Shown here: positions 18,728-28,002 of the stretch, piece after piece | Numbering within the stretch: the stretch's first letter is position 1 | Layout of the letters: each line of letters opens with the position of its first letter | Assembly (NCBI RefSeq): GCF_004015185.1 | Contig: NZ_CP025746.1 | Location: forward strand, 2,125,776-2,189,775 | DNA: 64,000 nucleotides | From: Clostridium manihotivorum | Lineage (GTDB): Bacteria; Bacillota; Clostridia; Clostridiales; Clostridiaceae | Direction: 5' to 3' | Program-made: the position numbers and the translations under genes | Notes under the pieces: generated by a model | The model's database searches: none | Told to the model about the DNA's origin: nothing | The model's input: only the letters and a program-made list of their open reading frames with translations

Positions 18728-19699
18728 TTACTTAGAAATTACTTCCTTAGTGTACTTTAAAAATTCATTGTAGCTTGAAATCTCGTCTTCAAATTCTTTT
18801 TTATCGGAAAGATAGGTTACTTTTAAATTATCATCTACTTCTACTGTAGAGGAATATACGTAAGAGCCGTTACCAATAAATCTAATCTTATAATTGTTTA
18901 GTTCATCTTTATTAACATATATTTTTATCATTCCGCCATCGTTGTATATTTTAAGTTCCTTATAATATTGCTCAGGATTATTTAGACAATAGGCTGCACT
19001 TGAAGCAGTCATACCAGTACCACAAGATTTAGTTATTCCTACACCACGTTCATAAGTAGTTACATAGATGCTATTGCTGTCTATTATCTTTACGAAATTT
19101 ACATTTACTCCTTGTGGAAAGACAGTTTTATTTGTATTCGCTTCTTTGCCTATCCTTATTATCTCATCCCTGCTTAAGTCTTCAATGAATGTTACTATGT
19201 GAGGGTTTGTTATGCTAACAGCTGTAAAAACTAGTTCATCAGATAAAGCTGGAATGGCCTCATTTATTAATGTGTTTTTTGAATGATTAAGTGGAAGAGT
19301 AGTGACATCAAAGCTTACTGTATCAATTTCGATTTCTACTGTTCTTACTCCATTAAATATTTCAGAAACAGCTTTTACATCATATTTTGCTTTCATTGTT
19401 TCAACGGTTATAAAATCTTTTCCTAGAGCATCTATTAGATATCTACCTACACACCTTAAGCCATTACCACACATCTCAGGCTCTGAACCGTCTGCATTAA
19501 ATATTCTCATTTTTCCATCACAGAAAGAGCTGCTCTGAACAAATAGAATACCATCTGCACCTATGCTTTTTTCTCTGTTACATAGTTCGATTGCTAAGTT
19601 TATTCTATCCTTTTCACTTATATTAAGTGATTCCTTTAGTTCATCTATTAATATAAAATCATTTCCTGAACCATGACATTTAATAAAATCAATTTTCAT
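18728..19699 (-). CDS. dapF: Diaminopimelate epimerase DapF, C-terminally extended
   Basis: Interconverts LL- and meso-diaminopimelate without a cofactor, the step before lysine and the source of the peptidoglycan cross-link residue. Both catalytic cysteines are in place: EPEMCGNGLRCVGRY and ITKSCGTGMTASSAA. Other motifs are KCHGSGNDFILID, IFNADGSEPE and SITNPHIVTF. At 323 residues it is about 45 longer than usual. The extra part is at the C-terminus, ending in a lysine- and glutamate-rich stretch. The gene is alone, with GGGGG before the ATG. Confidence 0.93.
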   Translation of the reverse strand: MKIDFIKCHGSGNDFILIDELKESLNISEKDRINLAIELCNREKSIGADGILFVQSSSFCDGKMRIFNADGSEPEMCGNGLRCVGRYLIDALGKDFITVETMKAKYDVKAVSEIFNGVRTVEIEIDTVSFDVTTLPLNHSKNTLINEAIPALSDELVFTAVSITNPHIVTFIEDLSRDEIIRIGKEANTNKTVFPQGVNVNFVKIIDSNSIYVTTYERGVGITKSCGTGMTASSAAYCLNNPEQYYKELKIYNDGGMIKIYVNKDELNNYKIRFIGNGSYVYSSTVEVDDNLKVTYLSDKKEFEDEISSYNEFLKYTKEVISK

Positions 19700-19875
19700 A
19701 GAAATACCCCCAATTTAAACAAGTTATTACTTCATTATAGCAAAGTGGCTATCTAGTAGCAATATATATAGAAATTCAATATTATTGTAAACTATATATA
19801 TAAATTTTCTATTGTATAATTATTTCCATTTGAAGTATAATACTATGATAAGTATTAAGTTAAGGAGATGTGCTT

Positions 19876-20442
19876 ATGGTTGATTTAACAGTAAATGATA
19901 TTATAGCAGAGAGACCTTGTGGCAGTGTAACTCCATTAGTTGTGGGTATAGAAGAAAGTTTATTTCCCATTATAATAATTAAAGAGAGAAAAGAAGACCT
20001 AGTATCAATAAATGAGGATACTCCTATAGGTATAAAAAGCACTTCTATCGGTGACAAGAAATGCAATGTATATGCGATTATAATAAAATTTGGAGAGAAT
20101 TTTGATAATATATATGATATTTGGTTTGACTATGGGGACGATAACCATAAGGATTTTTTAGAGCTTTTAAGAAAACAGCATAGAGTAGTGGTAGACTTCA
20201 GAGACGAGAACAATGAAAGACATATAACTTTAGAATTTGAAAATACCGTTAAAGAACATATAGATGATTATATAGAGAAATGTTCTGAAAAGATTTTGAT
20301 AAAAAAAGATAAAAATGATAATATTATTAAATTGGATAAGGTAGAAAAGCATACTACCTGGGAAGATAATGATATAGAAGATTTAATGGATAAGATATTT
20401 GATGACTATCCTTCTATAGAAGACTTATGGGAGGAATTATAG
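19876..20442 (+). CDS. Hypothetical acidic cytosolic protein
   Basis: 188 residues, not recognised. I use the ATG at 19876, 8 nt after AAGGAG, rather than the GTG at 19870. There is no signal peptide or membrane segment. The N-terminal half is predicted beta-rich (VNDIIAERPCGSVTPLVVGIEES, VYAIIIKFGENF), and the C-terminal third is strongly acidic (WEDNDIEDLMDKIFDDYPS). It probably stands in one unit with the small gene at 20589. No function is proposed. Confidence 0.65.
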   Translation: MVDLTVNDIIAERPCGSVTPLVVGIEESLFPIIIIKERKEDLVSINEDTPIGIKSTSIGDKKCNVYAIIIKFGENFDNIYDIWFDYGDDNHKDFLELLRKQHRVVVDFRDENNERHITLEFENTVKEHIDDYIEKCSEKILIKKDKNDNIIKLDKVEKHTTWEDNDIEDLMDKIFDDYPSIEDLWEEL

Positions 20443-20588
20443 TTTTTGCACTTGGGTAATTGGTATATATAACCTGCAGAATTCTTTGTTAATATGTTTC
20501 AGGTATAGGCTTTCAAAAAGTACTAATAATATTATTAAATGAAATAGTTTAATATTATTATAGTAGCTTATTATAAGGAGGGTTATGC

Positions 20589-20762
20589 ATGTCACATAAA
20601 AACAATAAAAATAGTAAGAATAACAAAAAGTCAAACCCCAAGACAAAGAAAGAATTAGAGAATATGAAAATAGAAACTGCAAATGAGATAGGATACTCAA
20701 AGGAATCAAGAAAGTTAGGGAAAAATAAGCCAAGGCAAGTACATACTGATACTAATGAATAG
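20589..20762 (+). CDS. Small basic hydrophilic protein, possibly SASP-like
   Basis: 57 residues from an ATG with AAGGAGGG 8 nt upstream. The first 20 residues are nearly all Ser, Asn and Lys (MSHKNNKNSKNNKKSNPKTK), and then comes ELENMKIETANEIGYSKES. That segment resembles the helix of alpha/beta-type small acid-soluble spore proteins (LDKMKYEIANELG), but the second SASP helix is missing. It could be a minor spore protein or an unrelated nucleic-acid-binding peptide. Its own terminator overlaps the stop codon. Confidence 0.6.
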   Translation: MSHKNNKNSKNNKKSNPKTKKELENMKIETANEIGYSKESRKLGKNKPRQVHTDTNE

Positions 20763-20787
20763 ACTGTATTATACAGTCTATTTTTTT
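20761..20787 (+). terminator. Intrinsic terminator
   Basis: AGACTGTA/TACAGTCT hairpin followed by ATTTTTTT, starting within the stop codon of the 57-residue gene. Confidence 0.85.
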
Positions 20788-20842
20788 ATATCTACTAAAT
20801 TGATGAGTAAAAAAGAAGAATATGGGTATATTCTAAAATCTA

Positions 20843-20937
20843 TTGACAAATTTTTAAAATATGATATATTTTATTTGTACTTAATATTGATAAACTCTTG
20901 GTTTAGTAAAAGTAAACTTTATTAAACCAAGAGTTTA
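20843..20937 (+). promoter_or_regulatory. speD promoter and leader hairpin
   Basis: TTGACA (20843-20848), 16-bp spacer, TATATT (20865-20870): a strong sigma-A type promoter. About 20 nt downstream a perfect 15-bp stem TAAACTCTTGGTTTA (20891-20905) pairs with 20923-20937. No T-run follows, so it is not a standard terminator. It lies about 90 nt before the speD start. Confidence 0.7.
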
Positions 20938-21025
20938 GTTGAGTTTAGAAGATAAATACGCAAATATTTATATTAAATTTTAATATTTTTAATACAAGGT
21001 TTCTTTAATATTAGGAGGGGTTATT

Positions 21026-21448
21026 ATGAAAATTGAGCAACTTGGAAGACATATATTGGTAGAATATTATAATTGTGATAAGGATGTAATCAGTAATCAT
21101 AGTTTGATAGAAGAATACATGAACGAAGCTGCAAGGAAATCAGGTGCAACTATAGTTACAAGTTGTTTTCATACGTTTAATCCATGGGGAGTTAGTGGTG
21201 CAGTAATTATACAAGAGTCCCACTTAACAATTCATACATGGCCTGAATACGGTTATGCATCTGTTGATTTATATACCTGTGGTGATAGTGTTAACCCATG
21301 GAAGGCATTTAACTATTTAGAAGATATGCTAAAGGCTGAAAGAAGCGAATCAACTGAAGTATCAAGAGGAATTATAGAAAAGATAAGAAACTATTCTGAT
21401 GGTCAGTATGACAATGTTGATGTTACACATAAGCCAATGAATGAATAG
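21026..21448 (+). CDS. speD: S-adenosylmethionine decarboxylase proenzyme SpeD
   Basis: Pyruvoyl enzyme that makes decarboxylated SAM, the aminopropyl donor for spermidine. The 140-residue length is that of the small bacterial/archaeal class 1B enzyme. The self-cleavage site Glu-Ser lies in IIQESHLTIHTWPEYG, whose Ser becomes the pyruvoyl group. The downstream VDLYTCG carries the catalytic cysteine. The start follows AGGAGGGG. The stop is 17 nt before speE, so the pair is one operon. Confidence 0.95.
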   Translation: MKIEQLGRHILVEYYNCDKDVISNHSLIEEYMNEAARKSGATIVTSCFHTFNPWGVSGAVIIQESHLTIHTWPEYGYASVDLYTCGDSVNPWKAFNYLEDMLKAERSESTEVSRGIIEKIRNYSDGQYDNVDVTHKPMNE

Positions 21449-21465
21449 TGTTTGGAGGAATTAAA

Positions 21466-22317
21466 ATGGAATTGTGGTATACAGAAAATCAGACACCTAA
21501 TGTAAAGTTCTCAATGAAGGTAAAAAGTCATCTATATGCAGAAAAAAGTCCATTTCAAGAGATAGAAGTAATAGATACTTACGAATTTGGAAGAGTTCTA
21601 GTAATAGACGGTTGGACTATGGTTACTGAAAAAGATGAGTTTATATATCACGAGATGATTACACATGTAGCATTGTCTACAAACCCTGACATTAAAAAGG
21701 TATTAGTAATAGGAGCAGGTGACGGTGGAACTGTTAGAGAGCTAACAAGATATGAAACTATAGAAAAAATAGATATGGTGGAAATAGATGAAGTAGTTGT
21801 TAAGGCTTCTAAGGAATTTTTACCATTTACAGCAGGAAAACTTGATGATCCAAGAGTAAATTTATACTTTGAAGATGGAATTAAGTTTGTTGAAGGAAAA
21901 GTAAATCAGTATGATCTTATAATAGTAGACTCTACTGATCCAATAGGTCCTGGAGAAGGTTTATTTACTGTTGAATTCTATAATAATTGCTTTAAAGCAC
22001 TTACTGAAAAAGGAATATTAGTTAATCAAGGAGAAAGTCCTTATTATCCTAATAATTCAAGAGAAATGAAGAGAGCATATTCAAAACTAAAGAAAATATT
22101 CCCAATCTGTGAGGCTTATCAGTACCATATGCCTACATATGCCTCTGGACATTGGTTATTTGGATTTGCATCAAAGACTCTTCATCCTATCAAGGACTTT
22201 AATGCAGCTAATTTTGAAAAACGCGGCTTAAAAACAAAGTATTACAATACTAATATACATGTTGGAGCTTTTGCACTTCCTAACTATGTATTAGAACAGC
22301 TTAATTCAGAAGAATAA
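21466..22317 (+). CDS. speE: Spermidine synthase SpeE
   Basis: Transfers the aminopropyl group from decarboxylated SAM to putrescine. The ATG at 21466 follows TTTGGAGGAATT, giving 283 residues. Motifs: WYTENQTPN near the start, IYHEMITHVAL, VIGAGDGGTVRE (SAM-analogue site), VDSTDPIGPGEGLF with the catalytic Asp, and NQGESPYYP. Spermidine synthase follows speD directly. No gene for putrescine formation is near, which suggests putrescine is made elsewhere or taken up, for example by the Pot system 1.3 kb downstream. Confidence 0.95.
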   Translation: MELWYTENQTPNVKFSMKVKSHLYAEKSPFQEIEVIDTYEFGRVLVIDGWTMVTEKDEFIYHEMITHVALSTNPDIKKVLVIGAGDGGTVRELTRYETIEKIDMVEIDEVVVKASKEFLPFTAGKLDDPRVNLYFEDGIKFVEGKVNQYDLIIVDSTDPIGPGEGLFTVEFYNNCFKALTEKGILVNQGESPYYPNNSREMKRAYSKLKKIFPICEAYQYHMPTYASGHWLFGFASKTLHPIKDFNAANFEKRGLKTKYYNTNIHVGAFALPNYVLEQLNSEE

Positions 22318-22329
22318 TTAAATTAAGTA

Positions 22330-22366
22330 AAAAAATTCACTGAAGCAACCTTCAGTGAATTTTTTT
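22330..22366 (+). terminator. speDE terminator
   Basis: Stem AAAAAATTCACTGAAG/CTTCAGTGAATTTTTT with loop CAAC, 13 nt after the speE stop. Confidence 0.9.
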
Positions 22367-22444
22367 ATTCATCTGCTTTTTCTGAATGTATGTGAAAAAA
22401 TTATGGCAGGTGACATACTTTGCTTTTTATAATCCGAAGTGGCC

Positions 22445-22714
22445 TTAAACTATTTTAAAAGATTTTTCTTTTTCAATGGTAGGTATTTCTTGAACTTCGC
22501 AACCAATAACTCTTGAAAAGCCATTACCTCTCTTAACTCTAGCTAAAAATGCAGTTACATGCTCATTATCACCTTGTGCATAGATTTCTACATCGCCATT
22601 ATCAAGGTTTGTAGCAGTACCTGTTATATTAAGCAGAGATGCAGTATATTGAACGAAATATCTAAAACCTACACCCTGTACCCTTCCCTGGACAATGATA
22701 TGATAGCGTATCAT
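22445..22714 (-). CDS. acyP: Acylphosphatase
   Basis: Small cytosolic enzyme hydrolysing acyl phosphates. With the ATG at 22714, which is 7 nt after AGGAGG, it has 89 residues, the standard length. The active-site loop VQGRVQGVGFRYFV contains the phosphate-binding Arg, and GTATNLDNGDVEIYAQG contains the catalytic Asn. An in-frame ATG two codons earlier is too close to the ribosome site. Monocistronic. Confidence 0.93.
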   Translation of the reverse strand: MIRYHIIVQGRVQGVGFRYFVQYTASLLNITGTATNLDNGDVEIYAQGDNEHVTAFLARVKRGNGFSRVIGCEVQEIPTIEKEKSFKIV

Positions 22715-22953
22715 AGTCATTCCTCCTCAAGATTTATTTAATAGAATTATAACAGATTTTTATTTCACTTAACAAATATAAATATATTATCGTAGAAAAA
22801 AGCATAATATTAACCGAATGAAAGTTTATTTATAAAATATACATATAGGTGTTTATTTTTTGTGAAAAAGAGCAAAAATTACATATATAAGTCATTTTAA
22901 TAGATACATTTTAAAAGGTTTTAAATACAATAATATTAAAGGATTAACATTGA

Positions 22954-23050
22954 AGATGTACCACTTTAATCCTAAATATATTTTCAAAATTCCTGTGGTT
23001 TCTGAGAGGAGAATTTGAAAATATAAATTTTATTATGAAGTGGTACATCT
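22954..23050 (+). promoter_or_regulatory. Long hairpin in the ndk leader
   Basis: AGATGTACCACTT at 22954 pairs with AAGTGGTACATCT ending at 23050. An inner stem is formed by ATATTTTCAAAATTC and GAATTTGAAAATAT around a loop CTGTGGTTTCTGAGAGGA. The hairpin ends 5 nt before the AGGAGGG of ndk. A hairpin with the same outer arm, AGATGTACCA, occurs at 56580. It could be a regulatory leader or a small repeat element. No known riboswitch consensus was recognised. Confidence 0.5.
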
Positions 23051-23066
23051 ATAACAGGAGGGAAGT

Positions 23067-23489
23067 ATGGGACATATAGAAAAAAGTCTAATTCTTATAA
23101 AGCCAGATGCGGTAGAAAGACATGTTACAGGAAAAATAATAGATATATATGAGAGTAATGGACTGAGACTGATTGCACTTAAGATGATTAAAGTTGATGA
23201 AGAACTAGCAAAGACTCACTATGCCGAACATAGCGGCAAAATTTTTTTTGATGAGCTTATAAGGTATATAACTAGAAGCCCATTAATTGCAGCTATCGTT
23301 GAAGGACAAAATGCTATTGAGAAGGTTAGGAAGTTAAATGGTAATACTAATCCTGAGATGGCTGAGTACGGAACCATAAGAAAAAAGTTTGGAGTAAACA
23401 AAACTGAGAACTCAGTACACTCTTCTGACTGTGGAGAAAATGCTGAAAAAGAAATAAGTCTATGGTTTCCTGAAATTGAACAAATTTGA
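23067..23489 (+). CDS. ndk: Nucleoside diphosphate kinase
   Basis: Exchanges the gamma-phosphate between nucleoside di- and triphosphates through a phospho-histidine. 140 residues. SLILIKPDAVERHVTGKI is the N-terminal nucleotide-binding strand and NSVHSSDCGENAEKEISLWFP holds the active His and the C-terminal motif. The middle is unusual: GNTNPEMAEYGTIRKKFG where the family usually has GATNP..A.PGTIRGDFG. The catalytic residues are kept. Start behind AGGAGGG. Confidence 0.92.
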   Translation: MGHIEKSLILIKPDAVERHVTGKIIDIYESNGLRLIALKMIKVDEELAKTHYAEHSGKIFFDELIRYITRSPLIAAIVEGQNAIEKVRKLNGNTNPEMAEYGTIRKKFGVNKTENSVHSSDCGENAEKEISLWFPEIEQI

Positions 23490-23551
23490 GCTAGGATTAT
23501 TTACTGGACGTATAAAAAGAGCTTTAACCTATGCGAAAGATGCATATACAT

Positions 23552-23592
23552 GAAAAAATCACTAATGAAATAATTACATTAGTGATTTTTTC
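23552..23592. terminator. Bidirectional intrinsic terminator
   Basis: Perfect 16-bp stem (23552-23567 with 23577-23592) ending in a T-run, between ndk and the convergent pot operon. It has the same ATCACTAATG core as the terminator at 9092. Confidence 0.9.
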
Positions 23593-23684
23593 TTTAATAG
23601 TCCCCCATGTAGGATAAAGCCTAACAAAATTTTAATGAATAAGCTTTTCTCTTACACGAGAATATATAAAAATAAACTTTAGAT

Positions 23685-24752
23685 CTATTTTGATTTTACT
23701 TGTAACCAAGCATCATCATATTTCTTTAATGTATCTCCTAAATCGACGAAAACCTCACATTTATTAAGTACATCATCAGAAGGATAAGCGGTCTTATCAT
23801 TTTTAACCTTATCATCTAACAAATCTAAAGCAGCTTTGTTAGGTGTTGAATAACCAATGTATTCTGTGTTTTGTTTTGATACTTCAGGATCAAGAAGGAA
23901 GTCTATAAACTTTTCTGCTTCTTCTTTGTGCTTGGCTCCTTTTGGTATACATAAAGTATCAAACCATTTGTTACTTCCTTCCTTTGGTATTACATATTCA
24001 AGGTTAGCATTCTTTTGCTTCATAGTTACTGCGTCGCCTGAGTATACAACGGCTAGTGCCGCTTCCTCTTGTACCATTCTGTCTTTTACTTCATCATTAA
24101 CGTAAGCTAGTACTAAAGGCTTTTGTTTTATAAGAGCTTCTTTGGCTTTATTAATCTCATCATCCTTAGTAGTATTAAGTGAATAGCCTAATTTCTTCAA
24201 AGCAACTCCCATAGAGTCTCTTATTGATTCAAGCATAAATATCTGCCCTTTATACTTTTCATTCCAAAGTATGTCCCAGCTGTCTACAGGATCTTTAACT
24301 AATTTTTTATTGTATAGAATACCATAGGTACCCCACATATAAGGAACAGAGTATTCATTTTTAGGATCATAAGAAAGATTTTTAAATTTATCATCTATAT
24401 TTTTATAATTTTCAATGCTGTTAAAATCTATTTTTTCTAACATATCTTCCTTTATCATTTTTTCTACCATATAGTCTGAAGGAACAACTATATCATAACT
24501 TGAATTGCCACCTTTGAGTTTTTGATACATTATCTCATTTGTATCATAAGTTTCATAATTAACTTTTATTCCTGTTTTATCTTCAAATTTTTTAAGTAGA
24601 GATTCGTCTATGTAATCACCAACATTATAGACGTTTAATACTTTTTTACTGGAGTCTTTTGTCTTGTTGTTGCAACCTACAAATAAAGAAGAAGCAACTA
24701 TGGTTGCGGCAAGTAAAGCAATAAATTTTCTCGATTTAATCAATTTGTTCAC
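23685..24752 (-). CDS. potD: Spermidine/putrescine ABC transporter, binding lipoprotein PotD
   Basis: 355-residue extracytoplasmic receptor for polyamines. A signal peptide ends in a lipobox-like SLFVGC, so it is membrane-anchored through the Cys at about 27. KVLNVYNVGDYIDESLLKKFE, YDIVVPSDYMVEKMI, VPYMWGTYGILYNK and DTLCIPKGAKHKEEAEKFIDFLL follow the PotD/PotF pattern with its aromatic and acidic polyamine ligands. It is the last gene of the pot operon. Its start overlaps the end of potC by 17 nt. Confidence 0.93.
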   Translation of the reverse strand: MNKLIKSRKFIALLAATIVASSLFVGCNNKTKDSSKKVLNVYNVGDYIDESLLKKFEDKTGIKVNYETYDTNEIMYQKLKGGNSSYDIVVPSDYMVEKMIKEDMLEKIDFNSIENYKNIDDKFKNLSYDPKNEYSVPYMWGTYGILYNKKLVKDPVDSWDILWNEKYKGQIFMLESIRDSMGVALKKLGYSLNTTKDDEINKAKEALIKQKPLVLAYVNDEVKDRMVQEEAALAVVYSGDAVTMKQKNANLEYVIPKEGSNKWFDTLCIPKGAKHKEEAEKFIDFLLDPEVSKQNTEYIGYSTPNKAALDLLDDKVKNDKTAYPSDDVLNKCEVFVDLGDTLKKYDDAWLQVKSK

Positions 24753-25521
24753 CTCTTATCAATGATTCTTTTTTATTTATTATTAATAGTAATGTTAATA
24801 CCACTAGGAACATTATTGTAGATAAAGCATTTATTTCAGGCTTTATGCCTCTTTTGGCCATTGAGTAAACCTCTATGGAAAGATTTGTAACGCCAGAGCC
24901 TGTAGTAAAGAAGCTTATAACAAAGTCGTCAATGGACATAGTAAATGCTATTAAAAAACCAGATATTATACCAGGTTTTATCTGAGGAATAATAACCTTT
25001 CTTAGTGTATAGCCTGGAGTAGCTCCAAGATCCATAGCTGCTTCTTCAATATTGCTAGGAAGCTGTCTTAATTTTGGCAGCACAGATAATATAACATAAG
25101 GAATATTAAAAGTTATATGGGCTAAAAGCATTGTAGTAAGTCCAAACTGTAGACTGAAGAATGCAAATAGACTCATTAACGCAATTCCCGTAACTATATC
25201 TGGATTCAATACTGGGAGATAGTTAATATTCAAAATAAGTTTTTTACTTAGTCCTCTCATTTTATAAATACCTATTGAACTAAGGGTTCCAACTACCGTT
25301 GAAATGGTAGCAGAGGTTATAGCAACAGCTAAGGTATAATAAAGAGCTGTGAGTATTCTATCATCGTTTAGCAGTTCTCCATACCATTTGAAAGTAAAAC
25401 CTTCCCAAAGAGCCATGGACTTAGAATTGTTAAAAGAGAACACTATTAAAACAATTATAGGGGCATAAAGGAATAAGAAAACCAAGGCTAAATAAAATCT
25501 TGAGCCTAACTTCTTTACCAT
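24736..25521 (-). CDS. potC: Spermidine/putrescine ABC transporter permease PotC
   Basis: 261-residue inner-membrane permease with about six membrane segments. The EAA loop IEEAAMDLGATPGYTLRKVIIPQIKPGI contacts the PotA ATPase. SIDDFVISFFTTG near residue 200 is a well-conserved PotC motif. It overlaps potB by 7 nt and potD by 17 nt, so translation is likely coupled. Confidence 0.93.
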   Translation of the reverse strand: MVKKLGSRFYLALVFLFLYAPIIVLIVFSFNNSKSMALWEGFTFKWYGELLNDDRILTALYYTLAVAITSATISTVVGTLSSIGIYKMRGLSKKLILNINYLPVLNPDIVTGIALMSLFAFFSLQFGLTTMLLAHITFNIPYVILSVLPKLRQLPSNIEEAAMDLGATPGYTLRKVIIPQIKPGIISGFLIAFTMSIDDFVISFFTTGSGVTNLSIEVYSMAKRGIKPEINALSTIMFLVVLTLLLIINKKESLIRGEQID

Positions 25522-26351
25522 AGTTGGCCACCCCCTTCTTTATTATCTTGGCTATCAAATCTAGACATAACCGCCATAGATATTAGAATAATTATCATCA
25601 TAAATATAGAAATTGCAGATCCAAAATTCCAATCACCTATGTTTGTAAATTGACCTTCAATAAGATTTCCTAAAAGCATATATTGGCCTCCGCCAAGTAG
25701 TCTAGAAATTACAAAGGTTGTAACTGCAGGCATAAATACCATACTGATTCCAGAAATAACTCCTGGAAGGGTAAGAGGGAAAATTACTTTCCTAAATACT
25801 TGAGTTTTATTTGCGCCTAAATCATGAGCTGCGTTTATAAGATTCTTATCTATTTTTATGAGTACAGTATAAATAGGTAACACCATGTAAGGTAGGAAAT
25901 TATATACCATACCAAGAAGAACCGCTGCATCAGTATATAGTAATGTCATGGATGGAAGTCCTATTTTAGTTAGAACAGTATTTATAAAACCATTCTTCCC
26001 TAGTATAGACATCCAAGCATAAGTTCTTAATAGAAAATTCATCCACATTGGAAGTATAAATAATAAAATAAGTAAATTCCTTCTCCTGATATCTACCTTT
26101 GATAGAAATAATGCTGCAGGATATCCTATAATTAGGCATAACAACGTAGATATAAAAGCAAGGTATATAGATCTCCAAAATACTTTCAGATAAATTGGGC
26201 TTAATAGTTTGTGATAGTTGTCCAATGAAAATATAGTGCTTCCATCAATTTTTTGGGTAAAGCTGAAGAATAGGATTATAAAAAGAGGAATTATGATGAA
26301 TAAAATACTCCAAACAAAATAAGGATAAGCTGCATAGGATTTTTTCTTCAT
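25515..26351 (-). CDS. potB: Spermidine/putrescine ABC transporter permease PotB
   Basis: 278-residue permease partner of PotC. It has an N-terminal membrane segment (VWSILFIIIPLFIILFFSF), five further segments and the EAA loop LINAAHDLGANKTQVFRKVIFPLTLPG. The start codon overlaps the potA stop codon by one base. Confidence 0.93.
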   Translation of the reverse strand: MKKKSYAAYPYFVWSILFIIIPLFIILFFSFTQKIDGSTIFSLDNYHKLLSPIYLKVFWRSIYLAFISTLLCLIIGYPAALFLSKVDIRRRNLLILLFILPMWMNFLLRTYAWMSILGKNGFINTVLTKIGLPSMTLLYTDAAVLLGMVYNFLPYMVLPIYTVLIKIDKNLINAAHDLGANKTQVFRKVIFPLTLPGVISGISMVFMPAVTTFVISRLLGGGQYMLLGNLIEGQFTNIGDWNFGSAISIFMMIIILISMAVMSRFDSQDNKEGGGQLW

Positions 26352-27406
26352 TATGCAGTAGCTCCTTTTTTCATTATATGTATATCTTCTGGATATATAT
26401 TTAATCCTATTTCTGTGCCTACTGGAGCGCTTTTAGTATTATGGAGTAACCAATTCCTATCTTGTCCTAAAACTTCAATTTCATAATGAACTCCTTTAAA
26501 AACCGTTGAAGTAACCTTACCTTTAAGCATTCCTGAAGTATAGTCAACTATCTTAATATCTTCTGGTCTTACAACAACATCAACATCTTCATTTTTACTA
26601 AAACCTTTATCAACACATTCAAATTCCCTATCACAGAATTTAATCTTATAATCATCTAACATAACTCCATCAATAATATTGCTTTCACCAATAAACTTAG
26701 CTACAAAAGGATTAATTGGTTCGTTATATATATCCTCAGGAGTACCCATCTGTTGAATCTTTCCTTCATTCATAACTACAATAGTATCTGACATGGTAAG
26801 AGCTTCTTCTTGGTCATGAGTTACAAAGACAAAGGTTATTCCTAGCTGTTTCTGTATCTTTTTTAATTCTAGCTGCATTTCTTTTCTAAGCTTCAGATCT
26901 AAAGCTCCTAGGGGTTCATCTAAAAGAAGTACTTTAGGTTCATTGACTAAAGCTCTAGCAATAGCAACTCTTTGTTGCTGACCACCACTGAGAGATTCTA
27001 TACTTCTCTTCTGAAAGCCCTCTAAATCGATAAGTTTTAGGATATTAGTTACTTTTTCATCTATTAAAGCTTTAGAAAGTTTCTTTATTTTTAAACCAAA
27101 GGCGATATTTTCATATACATTCATATGAGGAAAAAGAGCATAGTTCTGAAATACTGTGTTTATTTGTCTTTCATAAGATGGAAGACTGTTAATTTCCTTA
27201 CCTTCAAAGGTTATACTTCCAGAATCAACAATCTCAAAACCAGCTAACATTTTTAGAGTAGTTGTTTTTCCACATCCACTTGGTCCGAGAAGCGTCAAGA
27301 ATTCATTTTTCTTTATATCTAAGTTTAGATTATTAATTACTATTTGATTTTTAAAGCTTTTAGATACATTTTTAATCTCAATAATATTATCATTCACAAC
27401 AAACAC
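26351..27406 (-). CDS. potA: Spermidine/putrescine ABC transporter ATPase PotA
   Basis: 351 residues. ABC domain with [16 protein letters not shown] (Walker A), [17 protein letters not shown] (signature), [14 protein letters not shown] (Walker B) and [15 protein letters not shown] (switch His). The C-terminal 110 residues form a TOBE-type regulatory domain ([25 protein letters not shown]). It energises uptake through PotBC. It follows the XRE-cupin gene by 10 nt. Confidence 0.93.
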   Translation of the reverse strand: MFVVNDNIIEIKNVSKSFKNQIVINNLNLDIKKNEFLTLLGPSGCGKTTTLKMLAGFEIVDSGSITFEGKEINSLPSYERQINTVFQNYALFPHMNVYENIAFGLKIKKLSKALIDEKVTNILKLIDLEGFQKRSIESLSGGQQQRVAIARALVNEPKVLLLDEPLGALDLKLRKEMQLELKKIQKQLGITFVFVTHDQEEALTMSDTIVVMNEGKIQQMGTPEDIYNEPINPFVAKFIGESNIIDGVMLDDYKIKFCDREFECVDKGFSKNEDVDVVVRPEDIKIVDYTSGMLKGKVTSTVFKGVHYEIEVLGQDRNWLLHNTKSAPVGTEIGLNIYPEDIHIMKKGATA

Positions 27407-27416
27407 CTCTTTTATA

Positions 27417-27956
27417 TTAAAATGAAGGGGGAGTGCTTACCCAAATGACCTTAGCCTCTGTTTTACCACAATTCGAAATAAAATGATTAGCTTTTGGTTT
27501 GAAATAGAAGCTTTCCCCTTTTCTGACCTTAACTTTCCTATCACCTAAATGGAGATTTATAGTACCACATAGAACAAAACCAAACTCTTCACCTTCATGA
27601 GGTTCTTCTTCAACGTATCTTCCACCTGGTTCTAATGTTATCATAATGGGTTCCATTGCATTTTTTTGAGCATTTGGAACAAGCCACATAAGCTTATACT
27701 TCAAATCTTCACTTTCAGTTTCAAACATATCATCATATGTAAATGTTATTCTCTCATTGGAATCGTCACTGAAAAACTCAGTGAGATTTGTACCAAGGAT
27801 TTCTAGAATATCAATAAGAGTAGCAATTGAAGGTGAAGTTAGGTCGTTTTCAAGCTGAGATATGAATCCTTTGGACAATTCACATCTATTGGCAAGTTCT
27901 TCTTGAGTAAGCTGTTTTTCAATTCTTAATCTTCTAATCTTTTCTCCAATTTGCAT
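27417..27956 (-). CDS. XRE family regulator with cupin domain, likely controls pot operon
   Basis: 179 residues. Residues 1-60 are an XRE helix-turn-helix ([36 protein letters not shown]). Residues 105-175 are a cupin ([46 protein letters not shown]). This is the layout of PuuR-type regulators, which respond to small molecules such as putrescine. It is the first gene of the pot operon, so it probably regulates its own transcription and that of potABCD. The ligand is inferred from context. Confidence 0.9.
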   Translation of the reverse strand: MQIGEKIRRLRIEKQLTQEELANRCELSKGFISQLENDLTSPSIATLIDILEILGTNLTEFFSDDSNERITFTYDDMFETESEDLKYKLMWLVPNAQKNAMEPIMITLEPGGRYVEEEPHEGEEFGFVLCGTINLHLGDRKVKVRKGESFYFKPKANHFISNCGKTEAKVIWVSTPPSF

Positions 27957-28002
27957 TTTCTACACCTTCCAACTTATAAATTAGATAAAATTATACCTAT
28001 GT

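Noticed and set aside
22954..23050. Considered as a known riboswitch or T-box in the ndk leader
   Set aside because: No conserved blocks of purine, SAM, T-box or other common riboswitches were seen. Only the hairpin itself is supported.
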